Shown here: piece by piece, positions 17,364-28,755 of the stretch | How positions within the stretch are numbered: position 1 is the stretch's first letter | How the letters are laid out: each line of letters begins with the position of its first letter | Assembly (NCBI RefSeq): GCF_028609845.1 | Contig: NZ_CP063191.1 | Span: 2,170,001-2,234,000 of the forward strand | Length of the DNA stretch: 64,000 nt | Source of the DNA: Corynebacterium heidelbergense | GTDB lineage: Bacteria > Actinomycetota > Actinomycetes > Mycobacteriales > Mycobacteriaceae | Direction of reading: 5' to 3' | The notes under the pieces: model-generated | What the model was told of the DNA's origin: nothing | The model's input: only the letters and a program-made list of their open reading frames with translations | Database searches by the model: none | Program-made: the position numbers and the translations under genes

Positions 17364-18713
17364 ATGGGAACCGTAACCTACCGCCACAGCGTCAACTTCC
17401 CCCTCCCTGAGGTATGGGACTGGCACACCCGACCCGGCGCAGTCGTCCGATTGACCCCCACCCACAGTCGCATGAAGCTGGTGGAGCAGGCCGACAACCT
17501 GCGCGACGGAACTACCGTCTTCGCGCTCCCCGGCAAACTCATCTGGCGCGCAGACCACCAACCGCAGGACTACGTACCCAACGAGCAGTTCGGGGACCTG
17601 TGCACCACCACCGGTCTCAAGCAGCTCACCGGCTGGCACCACCTGCACCACTTCGCCGCTGAGGGCAACGCCACCACGGTCACGGACACCCTCACCACCC
17701 GGGCCCCCGGCGGGCTCGCCGCCCACCTACTGGCCGGGATGTTTAACTACCGCCACAATCAACTCCACGCGGACCTCACCCACCTCCGCCACGCCGCGCA
17801 ATGGTCCGCGCACCGCGCCCCACGAACCGTGGCCGTGACCGGCGCCGATGGCCTCGTCGGCACCCAGCTATGCGCCCTGCTCACCACCGCCGGCCACACG
17901 GTGATCAAGCTCTCCCGCAGCGCCCGGAGCACGACCGGAACTCGGCGCAAGTGGGATCCCCACAACCCCGCGCCGAACCTGCTGGAGGGGATGGACAGCG
18001 TCATCCACCTCGCCGGGGAACCCATCGCGGGCCGCTTCACGGACAAGCACATCCGCGCCGTCCGCGACTCCCGCGTGGAACCGACCCGCCTACTCGCCGA
18101 GCTCGCCGCCCGCACCGAGGGCATCGACACCTTCGTCTGCTCCTCCGCCGTGGGCCTCTACGGCAACTCCCGATCAGAACCCGCAGACGAGACCGCCCCC
18201 ACCGGCGGCGGGGACATCGCCCAGATCGTCGAGGACTGGGAGGGGGCCACCGAACCCGCTCGGGCCGCCGGGCTGCGGGTGAGCAACATTCGCAGCGGCC
18301 TCGTCCTCGCGGGCGGTTCCCCGCTGCTGTCCCTCCTGCGGGCCAACGTGCTGCTCGGCGGGGGGCGGCTCGGCCCCGGCACCCAGCACTTTGCGTGGAT
18401 CGGCGTGGACGATGCCGCGGACATCTACCACCGCGCCCTGGTCGACCCGAAGCTCAGCGGTCCCATCAACGCCGTTGCGCCCCAGACCGTAACCAACGCG
18501 GAATTCACCGAGATTCTCGCGGACGTGGGCGGGGGCTGGCCCACCATCCCCATACCCGCCGCAGCTCCCGCCCTCGTCTTCGGGCAGCGCGGCGCCCAGG
18601 AACTCGCCCTTGCCGACCAGAATGTGGTCCCCGCCGCCCTGCAGGCCATGGAGCATCCCTTCCGCCACCCGGACCTGGCCAGCGCGCTGCGCCACGAGCT
18701 GTGTAAGGAGTAG
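17364..18713 (+). CDS. TIGR01777-type SDR epimerase with N-terminal SRPBCC domain
   Basis: The 449-residue protein is a two-domain fusion. Residues 1-145 resemble an SRPBCC/START-like ligand-binding domain (VWDWHTRPGAVVRLTP, HHLHHF). Residues 155-449 form a Rossmann NAD(P) domain with VTGADGLVG (G160-xx-G163-xx-G166), HLAGEPIAGRF, CSSAVGLYG and the terminal DUF1731-like region ending FRHPDLASALRHEL. Substrates of this family are unknown. It lies 30 bp after sigC with its own TACGCT -10 element at 17350-17355, 8 nt before the ATG. The ferrochelatase gene follows after 32 bp. Confidence 0.85.
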   Translation: MGTVTYRHSVNFPLPEVWDWHTRPGAVVRLTPTHSRMKLVEQADNLRDGTTVFALPGKLIWRADHQPQDYVPNEQFGDLCTTTGLKQLTGWHHLHHFAAEGNATTVTDTLTTRAPGGLAAHLLAGMFNYRHNQLHADLTHLRHAAQWSAHRAPRTVAVTGADGLVGTQLCALLTTAGHTVIKLSRSARSTTGTRRKWDPHNPAPNLLEGMDSVIHLAGEPIAGRFTDKHIRAVRDSRVEPTRLLAELAARTEGIDTFVCSSAVGLYGNSRSEPADETAPTGGGDIAQIVEDWEGATEPARAAGLRVSNIRSGLVLAGGSPLLSLLRANVLLGGGRLGPGTQHFAWIGVDDAADIYHRALVDPKLSGPINAVAPQTVTNAEFTEILADVGGGWPTIPIPAAAPALVFGQRGAQELALADQNVVPAALQAMEHPFRHPDLASALRHELCKE

Positions 18714-18745
18714 CACCTGTCCCCACTGGCCTACTATGGGGAGCC

Positions 18746-21081
<2,336 letters not shown>

Positions 21082-21105
21082 CTAGCTAGTAGGGGTTGGT
21101 GGTAC

Positions 21106-21624
21106 CTAGCGGCCCGTTCCGGCGTACACGGTGGCCTCTTCGTCCCCGCCGAGCTGGAAGCGCTCGTGGAGGGCGGCCACCGCGGTGTCCACGTCCGTGT
21201 CGCGGATGAGGACGGAGATTCGAATCTCCGAGGTGCTGATCAGCTCGATGTTCACGCCGGTGTCCCGCAGGGCCTCGCAGAAGTCTGCGGTCACGCCGGG
21301 GTGGGACTTCATCCCGGCTCCCACGAGGGAGACCTTCCCGATCTGATCGTCGTAAAGCACGGAGCTCCAGCCGTTGGCGTCCTTCATCGCGGTGAGTAGC
21401 TGCACGGCGCGCGGCCCGTCGGCCCGGGGGCAGGTAAAAGTGATGTCCGTCTTGTTGGATTCCAGCCGGGAGATGTTCTGCAACACCATGTCGATGTTGA
21501 TCTCCGCATCGGCGACTGCCCGAAAGACCTTGGCGGCCTCCCCCGGGTTATCCGGGATGCCCTGGACGGTGATCTTGGCCTCGGAGCGGTCCTGCGCCAC
21601 GCCCGTGAGTACTGCTTCTTCCAT
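21106..21624 (-). other. lysC: Internal in-frame start for the LysC beta subunit
   Basis: An ATG at 21624 lies 8 nt after GGAGG inside lysC and starts [20 protein letters not shown]. It would produce the 172-residue ACT-domain-only beta subunit, the same length as in C. glutamicum, where aspartate kinase is an alpha2beta2 complex made from overlapping reading frames. Confidence 0.75.
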
Positions 21625-22371
21625 GGGGATGTCCTCCACTGATCCGGAAACTAGGGTGCCGATGTCCGTGCTGTACGAGGAGCGAACTCGCAACGGCACG
21701 TTGAAGGCCCGGGCATATTCGACGCTGCGCAGCATCAGCACCTTCGCGCCCACCGCTGCCATCTCCAGCATCTCCTCGAAGGAGATTGTGTCCAGCTTCT
21801 TCGCATTCTTCACGATGCGGGGGTCCGCTGTATAGACCCCGTCCACGTCGCTGTAGATCTCGCACACATCCGCCTCGAGTGCGGCGGCGATAGCCACGGC
21901 GGTGGCGTCCGACCCGCCCCGGCCCAGCGTGGTCACGTCCTTTGTTTCACGGTTGACGCCCTGGAAACCTGCGACCAGGCAGATCTTGCCGTTGTCCAGG
22001 GCCTGCCGCACCCTACCGGGGGTGACGTCCACGATCCGGGCGTTGCCGTGGCGCTCCGTGGTGAGCACACCCGCCTGGGAACCGGTGAAGGACTGCGCCT
22101 TGGCCCCGAAGGATTCGATGGCCATGGCCACGAGGGCGTTGGAGATGCGTTCCCCGGCAGTGAGGAGCATGTCCATCTCGCGGGCAGGCGGCACGGGGTT
22201 GACTTGCTCTGCCATTTCCAGCAGCTCGTCAGTGGTGTCCCCCATCGCCGAGCACACGACGACGACGTCATTGCCCTGCTTCTTGGTCTCCACAATCCGT
22301 TCCGCGACACGCCGGATGCGTTCGGGGCTCTCCAGGGAGGAGCCGCCGTACTTCTGGACGACCAAGGCCAC
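21106..22371 (-). CDS. lysC: Aspartate kinase (alpha subunit)
   Basis: GTG 22371 gives [19 protein letters not shown] and a 421-residue protein, exactly the C. glutamicum LysC length and start type; AAGAAGG lies 8 nt upstream. An upstream in-frame ATG at 22395 is less likely. The kinase domain (about 1-245) is followed by two ACT domains that sense lysine plus threonine. By gap-free comparison with the remembered C. glutamicum sequence, the residues equivalent to S301 and T311, altered in feedback-resistant mutants, are the normal Ser and Thr, so feedback inhibition is expected. It phosphorylates aspartate in the first step of the aspartate family pathway. Confidence 0.95.
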   Translation of the reverse strand: MALVVQKYGGSSLESPERIRRVAERIVETKKQGNDVVVVCSAMGDTTDELLEMAEQVNPVPPAREMDMLLTAGERISNALVAMAIESFGAKAQSFTGSQAGVLTTERHGNARIVDVTPGRVRQALDNGKICLVAGFQGVNRETKDVTTLGRGGSDATAVAIAAALEADVCEIYSDVDGVYTADPRIVKNAKKLDTISFEEMLEMAAVGAKVLMLRSVEYARAFNVPLRVRSSYSTDIGTLVSGSVEDIPMEEAVLTGVAQDRSEAKITVQGIPDNPGEAAKVFRAVADAEINIDMVLQNISRLESNKTDITFTCPRADGPRAVQLLTAMKDANGWSSVLYDDQIGKVSLVGAGMKSHPGVTADFCEALRDTGVNIELISTSEIRISVLIRDTDVDTAVAALHERFQLGGDEEATVYAGTGR

Positions 22372-22534
22372 GGTGTTCACCTTCTTCATGTGCATTCGAG
22401 GGGCTGCTCATTTTCGAGCTGCGCCCAGCCAGTTCGTAGTTCGTTTCTGTGCCACCCTACCGCAGGCCAGCCCACGGATCTCTTCGCCTCCCGGGTCCCT
22501 CCTATCCGCCCTTTTCGCTTAACCTTGGGAAGCG

Positions 22535-23425
22535 ATGTCTGTGAACAACCTCTTGGCGATTGTGTTCGCCCTTCTTTCGGCGCTCACTATCGCCTTGGGG
22601 ACGGTGCTGCGGCACTATGTCGGCGAGGAGCCGGACCCGGATGCCCCGGTCCGTTCCACCGTGTGGCGCTCCATCATTCAGCCGTTGTGGTGGCTGGGAC
22701 TGTTCTGCGCTCTGGGCGGTTACGGCCTTCAGATCGTGGCCCTGGGGTTCGGCACGCTCCTCGTGGTCCAGCCCATTTTGGTGCTGTCTCTTATGTTCAC
22801 ACTGCCGCTGGCGGCGCGGGTGGAGGGGCGCCGAATCTCGCGCGTGGAGGCACTGTGGGCCGCGCTGCTCACGGCAGCGGTCGCGGTGCTCGTGGTGTTG
22901 GGGCGCCCCAGCCCCGGGCTGACCCAGCCGCCAGAGCGGCGCTGGGTCATTGCCCTGCTCATCGGTGCGGGGGCGATGCTCGCCCTGTTCGCGGTGACGC
23001 GGCGTTGGTTGGGCAATGAGATGGCTCTGATCCTGGGCGCCATCACCGGCGGAATCATGGGCTACGTGGCGGTGCTGTCCAAGGCCGTGGTGGATGTGTT
23101 CACCCACCAGGGACTATCGCAGCTAGTGGGGGCCTGGGAGTTCCACGCGCTGCTTGGTGGTGCGGTGATCGGGGTGGCGGTGCAGCAGGCCTCCTTCAAC
23201 CTGGGGGATCTGCGCGATAGCTTGCCTGCGATGACCATTGTGGAACCAATAGTTGCCTTTGCCCTCGGTTACGCCATCCTCGGCGAACGGGTGCAGGCCC
23301 ACGGCGCCCAATGGATCCTCATGGCCGCGGCGCTGATCATCATGATTGCCGGCACCATCGTCCTCTCCCGATCGACCTTGACCAGCGGCAACACCGCTCA
23401 ACAGGCGGAACCTCGGGGGGGTTGA
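22535..23425 (+). CDS. DMT-superfamily (EamA-like) membrane transporter
   Basis: The 296-residue protein has about nine or ten hydrophobic helices arranged as two similar halves, as in EamA-type transporters. Family-like features include LGTVLRHYV at the end of helix 1 and AMTIVEPIVAFALGYAILGERV near the C-terminus. The substrate is unknown. It is divergent from lysC with 163 bp between the start codons, which could hint at amino-acid export, but this is only positional. TAACCT at 22520-22525 lies 9 nt before the ATG. Confidence 0.8.
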   Translation: MSVNNLLAIVFALLSALTIALGTVLRHYVGEEPDPDAPVRSTVWRSIIQPLWWLGLFCALGGYGLQIVALGFGTLLVVQPILVLSLMFTLPLAARVEGRRISRVEALWAALLTAAVAVLVVLGRPSPGLTQPPERRWVIALLIGAGAMLALFAVTRRWLGNEMALILGAITGGIMGYVAVLSKAVVDVFTHQGLSQLVGAWEFHALLGGAVIGVAVQQASFNLGDLRDSLPAMTIVEPIVAFALGYAILGERVQAHGAQWILMAAALIIMIAGTIVLSRSTLTSGNTAQQAEPRGG

Positions 23426-23494
23426 CTACGCTGCAAGGCGGGCCGAGCGCCCGGCACCGCAGTAAACGCACACCACAGGGGGTAAGCCGCCACC

Positions 23495-25081
23495 ATGCCG
23501 CGCATGTCACGCCGGACCATGCTTCACGCCACTGGGATCCTCACCGCCGCGACCGGGATGGGCGTCCTGAAGAAATCACCGATCGCCGCCGCCGACGGCA
23601 TCCCTTCCTCCCTTACCTCCTCCGCCCCCGGCCTCATCCCCGACCGCCCCGCGCTCACCCATGGGGTCGCCGTGGGGGATGTCCGCGCCGACGGCAGCCT
23701 GCTGTGGGCTCGCGCCGATAAACCCTCCTACCTGCACGTGGACGTGGCCAACAACCCCGAATTCCGCGGGGCCAAACACTTCCGCTCCCCCGCCGCCCTC
23801 ACCCCGGAGACCGACGGCACCGGCCGCATGCGCATGCTCGGCCTGGACCCCGGGACCAAGATGTACTACCGGGTTCACCTGGAGGACGCGGAGACCTCCC
23901 TGACCTCCGAACCGGTGCTGGGCAGCTTCACCACCGCCCCCACCCAGCCGGGCAACATCCGCCTGCACTGGTCCGGGGACGTGGTGGGCCAGGGGTGGGG
24001 GATCAACCCGGAGCTCGGCGGCATGACCGGGTTCGCCACCATGGCAGAGCGCGAGCCGAACCTGTTCATCCACTCCGGGGACACCTGCTACGCCGACGGC
24101 CCGGTGAGCGACATCGTGCGGCTCGATGACGGCCGGGTCTGGCGCAACCTCACCAGCCCCGCCAAGGACAAGGTGGCCGAAACCCTCGCGGAGTTCCGCG
24201 GCCAGTACGCCTACAACCTCATGGACGATAACTACCGCGCCTTCAACTCCTCCGTGGCCCAGATCGTGCAGTGGGACGACCACGAGACGCTGAACAACTG
24301 GTATCCCGGGGAAGTGTTGGACGATAAGCGCTACACCCTCAAGAGCGTGGACACCCTGGCCGAGCGGGCCTACCGCGCCTTCCACGAATGGCAGCCGCTG
24401 GACGAGAAGATGGCGGTGGAGGGCCGGGTCTTCCGGAAGATCGCCTATGGCCCACTGCTGGATATCTTCGTTCTAGATATGCGATCTTTTAAGGACGCCA
24501 ACCCGCGCGCCGGTTCCAAGGCCGACCGCGATGGCCACATCCTCGGGGCCGCGCAGGAGAAGTGGCTCATCGAAGGTCTGCGCTCCTCCACCGCGACGTG
24601 GAAACTTGTCGCCGCCGACCTGCCCCTGGGCATAGTCGTGCCGGATGGGAAGAGCGGGGATCAGGAGGCCGTGGCCAACGGGATACCCGGGGCCCCGAGC
24701 GGGCGCGAGAGCGAACTGGCGCGGATCCTGAGCGCTATCAAGCAAGTTCGCGGGGTGGTGTGGCTCACCGCCGACGTGCACTACACGGCGGCTCATCACT
24801 ACTCCCCGGAACGGGCGACGTTCCAGGATTTCACCCCGTTCTGGGAATTCGTCTCCGGCCCGCTGCACGCCGGGGCTTTTGGACCGAACAAGATGGACGA
24901 CACTTTCGGCCCGGAGGTGGTCTACGTCCACGCGCCGGGCGAGGAGCACCAGAACACCTCGCCGCTCGATGGTTTCCAGCACTTCGGTGAGGTGGACATC
25001 GACGGGGATTCCCGGGAGCTGACGGTGCGGTTGATGGATACTGCCGGGACGGTGCTGTGGAAGAAGACGCTGCAGCCCTGA
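23495..25081 (+). CDS. phoD: PhoD-like alkaline phosphatase/phosphodiesterase, secreted
   Basis: The 528-residue protein starts with a Tat-type signal (SRRTMLHATG, then AATGMGVL and a cleavage region near AAADG). A PhoD N-terminal domain follows (HGVAVGDVRADGSLLWARAD). The metallophosphatase domain contains HSGDTCYADGP, QWDDHETLNNW and WLTADVHYTAAHHY. PhoD enzymes release phosphate from mono- and diesters outside the cell and use the Tat pathway because cofactors are inserted in the cytoplasm. The start may be ATG 23495 or 23504. No PhoR/PhoP gene or clear Pho box is adjacent. Confidence 0.88.
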   Translation: MPRMSRRTMLHATGILTAATGMGVLKKSPIAAADGIPSSLTSSAPGLIPDRPALTHGVAVGDVRADGSLLWARADKPSYLHVDVANNPEFRGAKHFRSPAALTPETDGTGRMRMLGLDPGTKMYYRVHLEDAETSLTSEPVLGSFTTAPTQPGNIRLHWSGDVVGQGWGINPELGGMTGFATMAEREPNLFIHSGDTCYADGPVSDIVRLDDGRVWRNLTSPAKDKVAETLAEFRGQYAYNLMDDNYRAFNSSVAQIVQWDDHETLNNWYPGEVLDDKRYTLKSVDTLAERAYRAFHEWQPLDEKMAVEGRVFRKIAYGPLLDIFVLDMRSFKDANPRAGSKADRDGHILGAAQEKWLIEGLRSSTATWKLVAADLPLGIVVPDGKSGDQEAVANGIPGAPSGRESELARILSAIKQVRGVVWLTADVHYTAAHHYSPERATFQDFTPFWEFVSGPLHAGAFGPNKMDDTFGPEVVYVHAPGEEHQNTSPLDGFQHFGEVDIDGDSRELTVRLMDTAGTVLWKKTLQP

Positions 25082-25147
25082 TCGGCGCAGGTAGCCTTGC
25101 CTTTCCTTGCTAGCGGAGCGAAAATTACTGGGATATAACCAGCAGTT

Positions 25148-25621
25148 GTGTTTGACTTCATCTTCGGGGTGCCCGCCCACCCGCTCTATGTCCACCTGGC
25201 CGTCGTCGCCCTGCCCGTGGCAGCCGCGCTGGCCGCGGCAGTCGCTGTGTCCAACCGGCTGCGCCGGCGTCTGGGAGCCCCGGCGGTGGCGCTGAGCGCC
25301 GTTGCCCTGGTGGGAACTCAGCTAGCCAAGTCCTCCGGCGAGGCCCTGCTGCGGCTGGCCGGGGCCTCTGAACACCACCCCGGCAAGGCGGCTACGCACG
25401 CCATGTTGGGGGAGTACTCGGTGTACAGCGCACTGGCACTGTTCATCGCCCTCACCGTTACCGTCCTGTTGGCGGCCCGCAGCTCAACCCCGGCGGCTCT
25501 CGCGCTGGCGGCTCGGGTGGGCACGGTCGGGATCGCCATCACCAGCGTGGTTCTGGTCGTCTGGGCCGGCCACGCGGGTGCGCATCTGACCTGGGAGAGA
25601 ATGCCGAACCTGGCGGGCTAA
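25148..25621 (+). CDS. DUF2231 membrane protein
   Basis: The 157-residue protein has four predicted helices and begins FDFIFGVPAHPLYVHLAVVALP, where PxHPxxVHxPIxL-like histidines mark the DUF2231 family. AGHAGAHLTW near the C-terminus adds further histidines. The function of the family is unknown; heme or metal binding by the histidines is a guess. The GTG start is 8 nt after TATAAC (25134-25139). A VIT-family gene follows after 70 bp. Confidence 0.78.
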   Translation: MFDFIFGVPAHPLYVHLAVVALPVAAALAAAVAVSNRLRRRLGAPAVALSAVALVGTQLAKSSGEALLRLAGASEHHPGKAATHAMLGEYSVYSALALFIALTVTVLLAARSSTPAALALAARVGTVGIAITSVVLVVWAGHAGAHLTWERMPNLAG

Positions 25622-25691
25622 CACCGCCTGCACCACCCACGTACCAGCCCCACTACCCCCCACAGGACCCAGAAAGGTTCACCCACTCACC

Positions 25692-26462
25692 ATGACGAAT
25701 CCCACCAACCCCCCGGCCCCCCACCCCTCCGCACCCCAGGCCAGTAGCGACATCGAGACCCCGCGCCCGCACAAGAACGAAAGCCACGGTGGAACGGGCG
25801 CGAAGATGAACTGGCTGCGCGCCGGGGTCCTCGGGGCCAACGACGGCATTGTCTCCACCGCCTGCATCGTCCTCGGTGTGATCGCCGCCGGGTCCGATAC
25901 CAGCCAGATCGTCCTGGCCGGTATCGCGGCAGCCGTCGCCGGCGCGGTCTCCATGGCCCTGGGCGAGTACGTCTCCGTGTCCGCCCAACGCGACACGGAG
26001 CACCGACTCATCGAGCTGGAAACCCACGAGCTGCGAGATATGCCCGAAGAGGAACACCACGAGCTGGTCGGCATCCTCCAGGGCTACGGCGTCTCCAGCT
26101 CCACCGCAGAGTCCGCTGCGCGCGAAATCGAGGCGAAGGACCCCCTGTCCGCGCACCTGCGCCTGGAGCTGGGCATCGACAGCGAGGACCTCACCAGCCC
26201 CTGGGCCGCCGCGATCTCCTCGGCCATTGCGTTCACGGCGGGGTCGCTGCTGCCGCTGCTCTCGGTGCTCATCGCTGCACACGGTTTCCGCGGGGTGGTG
26301 GTCACTGTCGTAACCCTGCTGACGCTCGCGTTGACGGGCGTGATTAGCGCGCGCCTGAGCGACACCAACCTGACCCGCTCCGTGCTGCGCCTGTTAATCG
26401 GCGGTGCCATCGGACTAGCCGTCACCTACGGAGCGGGCCACCTGTTCGGCACCTTCGCCTAG
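25692..26462 (+). CDS. VIT1/CCC1-family iron/manganese transporter
   Basis: The 256-residue protein has a hydrophilic 38-residue lead and then the VIT signature LRAGVLGANDGIVSTACIVLG. GAVSMALGEYVSVSAQRDTEHRLI follows in helix 2, and a cytoplasmic helical metal-binding region (about 100-160) contains many Glu and His. Three more helices complete the fold. VIT proteins move Fe2+ or Mn2+ out of the cytoplasm in exchange for protons. AGAAAGG lies upstream of the ATG. It converges with the next gene with a 4-bp stop overlap. Confidence 0.86.
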   Translation: MTNPTNPPAPHPSAPQASSDIETPRPHKNESHGGTGAKMNWLRAGVLGANDGIVSTACIVLGVIAAGSDTSQIVLAGIAAAVAGAVSMALGEYVSVSAQRDTEHRLIELETHELRDMPEEEHHELVGILQGYGVSSSTAESAAREIEAKDPLSAHLRLELGIDSEDLTSPWAAAISSAIAFTAGSLLPLLSVLIAAHGFRGVVVTVVTLLTLALTGVISARLSDTNLTRSVLRLLIGGAIGLAVTYGAGHLFGTFA

Positions 26463-27457
26463 TACAGGCGGCGCCCCCGCTGCCTGAGCCGAATGACGGG
26501 ATTCTTCTGGCCGGCCCCCAGAGCGATGATCTCCCCAGTTATGGCCCCGGCCACGCGGAGGTCGCGGTCGCTGGGCCCTTCGGGCGCGATGCTGGTCTTC
26601 GGCAGCCACATGTTCTCGGGGTCCGGCTCGCCCAGGTGGATCAAGCGCTCGTTGGCGACGTCAATCCAGTATCCCCGCGTCCCCATGAGCCTGTCCCGGT
26701 GGCCCTCGAATTCGTCGCGGCGCCACCCTTCTTCCGCAATCTTGAACACATAGGGGCACCACCCGTACCTGGATGGGACGACGTAGCGGGTGTCGGGGCT
26801 GACGCTCCAGTGCCCGCGGGCGGAGCTCCACACCTGTGCGTAAGAGTCCACGAGGGACATCCCCAGGCGGAAACGCTGGTAGCGATCCTCCGATACCGGC
26901 ACCTCCTCGCTCTCCGCCCTGAGCTGGTGCAGGTTACCCGCGTCGGTGATATAGCGCCCCAGCCAGGCTTCCCGCTGGTCCGTGTAGGGGCCGGTGGGGT
27001 CCTTCTCGATGGTGTTGGGGATTGCCAATTCCGCGTCGTCCGGCAAGCGCTGGCGCACTGCGTAACCCCACAGGCGGGGGTGCCCCATCTTGAACAGCAC
27101 GACGGTTTCCGGGGGCAGGAGGTCGTGGATCTGCTTGCGGGTGAGGTATCGCCCGGAACTGATTCGGCGCAGCAGGCTACGGGCGGTCGCCGCCTCCGCC
27201 CGCTGCTCCGGGGTGGGGTCCACCTCGTAACCGGAGAGTTGGCTGAGCACGATGAGCTCGACCACGTCGGAGATGTCGAGGACTTCCAGCATGGGGGCCA
27301 GCTGGCCGCCGGGAAACGCCTCCACGCCGCCGTAGCCTAGCAGTTCTGCGACGCGGCGCAGTAGATCTGGGGAAAGCGTCAACCTGTTGCGAGAGCCGTA
27401 GAGCTGCGCGGCGGTGAGTTTGTGCTGTCCGTTTTGGGGTGGGTTCTTGTCGGGCAT
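26459..27457 (-). CDS. Uncharacterised 332-residue corynebacterial protein
   Basis: I do not recognise this family. ATG 27457 gives MPDKNPPQNGQHK, with GGGAGG upstream. The protein is soluble-looking, without a signal or membrane helix. The N-terminal half is helical (LYGSRNRLTLSPDLLRRVAELLGY, SLLRRISSGRYLTRKQIHDLLP). The C-terminal half is rich in Trp and Tyr (RYGWCPYVFKIAEEGWRRDE, GTRGYWIDVANERLIHLGEP). It is divergent from a secreted-protein gene. Remarkably, its start region shares 18 identical nt with that of the divergent gene. Extra upstream codons to 27610 are in frame but lack support. Confidence 0.7.
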   Translation of the reverse strand: MPDKNPPQNGQHKLTAAQLYGSRNRLTLSPDLLRRVAELLGYGGVEAFPGGQLAPMLEVLDISDVVELIVLSQLSGYEVDPTPEQRAEAATARSLLRRISSGRYLTRKQIHDLLPPETVVLFKMGHPRLWGYAVRQRLPDDAELAIPNTIEKDPTGPYTDQREAWLGRYITDAGNLHQLRAESEEVPVSEDRYQRFRLGMSLVDSYAQVWSSARGHWSVSPDTRYVVPSRYGWCPYVFKIAEEGWRRDEFEGHRDRLMGTRGYWIDVANERLIHLGEPDPENMWLPKTSIAPEGPSDRDLRVAGAITGEIIALGAGQKNPVIRLRQRGRRLY

Positions 27458-27818
27458 GGGGGTTCCTGCCTCCCTTCTGACCCCGCGTGTGGGGTTAGTT
27501 TGCTCAGTTTTGAGCAGTCGCGCGGGCAATTTCCGGGGCGCTCGGGCTCGTTGCCGTCGAGCCCGAAAAACCCTGCTCAAGCCGTTCATAGGGTTGGCCT
27601 TCGCTCCCACCCGGCCCCAATGGCCCGATTAAGCCACTCTTTGTGCGCCATGTTCAACAAACGAACTTACCCCATACCGTCAATTGCGGCCCGCTTGCAA
27701 TCATCTTTTTACTGCAAATTTCTTGTCGCCCGGATTCCGCAGCGCTAAGTTCATCGTTGATAGCTCACAACAGCACTTCTAAAGCCCCCACTTCCTCGAC
27801 CGACGGCAAGGAACCCCC
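27458..27818. other. 361-bp divergent intergenic region with hairpin
   Basis: No gene is visible. TCGGGCTC (27542-27549) and GAGCCCGA (27559-27566) form an 8-bp hairpin with a 9-nt loop but no U tract on either strand, so it is not a standard terminator. The right half (about 27650-27770) is AT-richer and probably contains the promoter of the rightward gene. Both ends carry an identical AGGAACCCCC-ATG context. Confidence 0.5.
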
Positions 27819-28652
27819 ATGCCCGAACACAACCCCACGGGGCCTGGACGCATTGTCGCGATCATCGCGGCCAGCGCACTCGGAATCATCGTCCTCGCCA
27901 GCCTCACCTACTTCGCCCTCAATGCCCTCACGGACAGGACGAACCCCGCCGACGTGGCAAACCAGCCGATGCTTCGGCCCACTCCCACCGCCCCCGGCGG
28001 GGACAAGTGCTCAGTGGACACCGTGCGCTTGAGCCCGGATGCCGCCTACGTGGATGCGGTGCGCTACTGCGAGGGCGACTGGCTGCTGGGACGCAGCTCG
28101 GATGGGCAGAAGGGTTCCCTCTTCCACTGGCTCAATGGGCGGTGGACGGCCTATCCACCCCAGGGCACCACGCCCAACAACCAGCAGTGTTACTCCGGCC
28201 CCGCGCTGGACAGCGATCAAGTTCCCACTGGAGTGCGCCCCCAGATCGTCACGTGCCCCCAGGATCAACCTGTGCCAGAGCAGACCTCCCAGTCGCCGCA
28301 GCCCCCGGCTAACCGCTACATCACCAGCATTCAGGTAGGCGATGCGGTGGTGAACGCCTCCGCCCCCGCCTGTGATGGGCGGACCATCCTCATCGTGGAT
28401 TCCGTCATTGCGCGCCCGGGCACGGACGTCCCCCGAGCCATTGCGGATTCCATCCGGGCTCATTCGGGGTCCGCCTACACCCTGCCGGGCCAGTGCCCCT
28501 CCTTACGCGCCCAGTACGAGGGCTCTGACGTGTACGCGATCTACCGCGACTATGGCCAGGACAAGTCGGCGGCCTGCACCGCGCGGCGCAATCTCGGCGG
28601 TCACGCCCGAGTCCTGGATTCTTCCGGAAACTACGGGGATCCCTGTGATTGA
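27819..28652 (+). CDS. Membrane-anchored or secreted protein of unknown function
   Basis: The 277-residue protein has one N-terminal hydrophobic helix (about 11-37, IVAIIAASALGIIVLASLTY) followed by an extracytoplasmic domain with eight cysteines, consistent with disulfide bonding outside the cell. Segments such as DGQKGSLFHWLNGRWTAYPP and GSAYTLPGQCPSLRAQYEGS do not match a family I know. A Pro/Gln-rich linker near 150-165 divides two halves. A lipoprotein gene follows about 100 bp downstream in the same direction. The ATG follows CAAGGAACCCCC. Confidence 0.75.
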   Translation: MPEHNPTGPGRIVAIIAASALGIIVLASLTYFALNALTDRTNPADVANQPMLRPTPTAPGGDKCSVDTVRLSPDAAYVDAVRYCEGDWLLGRSSDGQKGSLFHWLNGRWTAYPPQGTTPNNQQCYSGPALDSDQVPTGVRPQIVTCPQDQPVPEQTSQSPQPPANRYITSIQVGDAVVNASAPACDGRTILIVDSVIARPGTDVPRAIADSIRAHSGSAYTLPGQCPSLRAQYEGSDVYAIYRDYGQDKSAACTARRNLGGHARVLDSSGNYGDPCD

Positions 28653-28755
28653 TCTTTTTCGGGAGCGTTCCCCGTTGCCCTGGCAGGGTTCCCACCGTCT
28701 TTGTTCTCTTGAGGACGCCAATCCACCCATCGTTTACCGAAAGGCCCGCTTCGCC

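Noticed and set aside
22372..22534. Lysine riboswitch or leader peptide upstream of lysC
   Set aside because: No lysine-box motifs or lysine codon runs were seen; the short overlapping ATG frame before lysC has no regulatory codons.
25088..25110. Possible DtxR box upstream of the DUF2231-VIT genes
   Set aside because: AGGTAGCC and TTGCCT resemble half-sites, but spacing and several positions do not fit TTAGGTWAGSCTWACCTAA.
27542..27566. Hairpin TCGGGCTC/GAGCCCGA as a terminator
   Set aside because: It lies between divergent genes and has no U tract on either strand.
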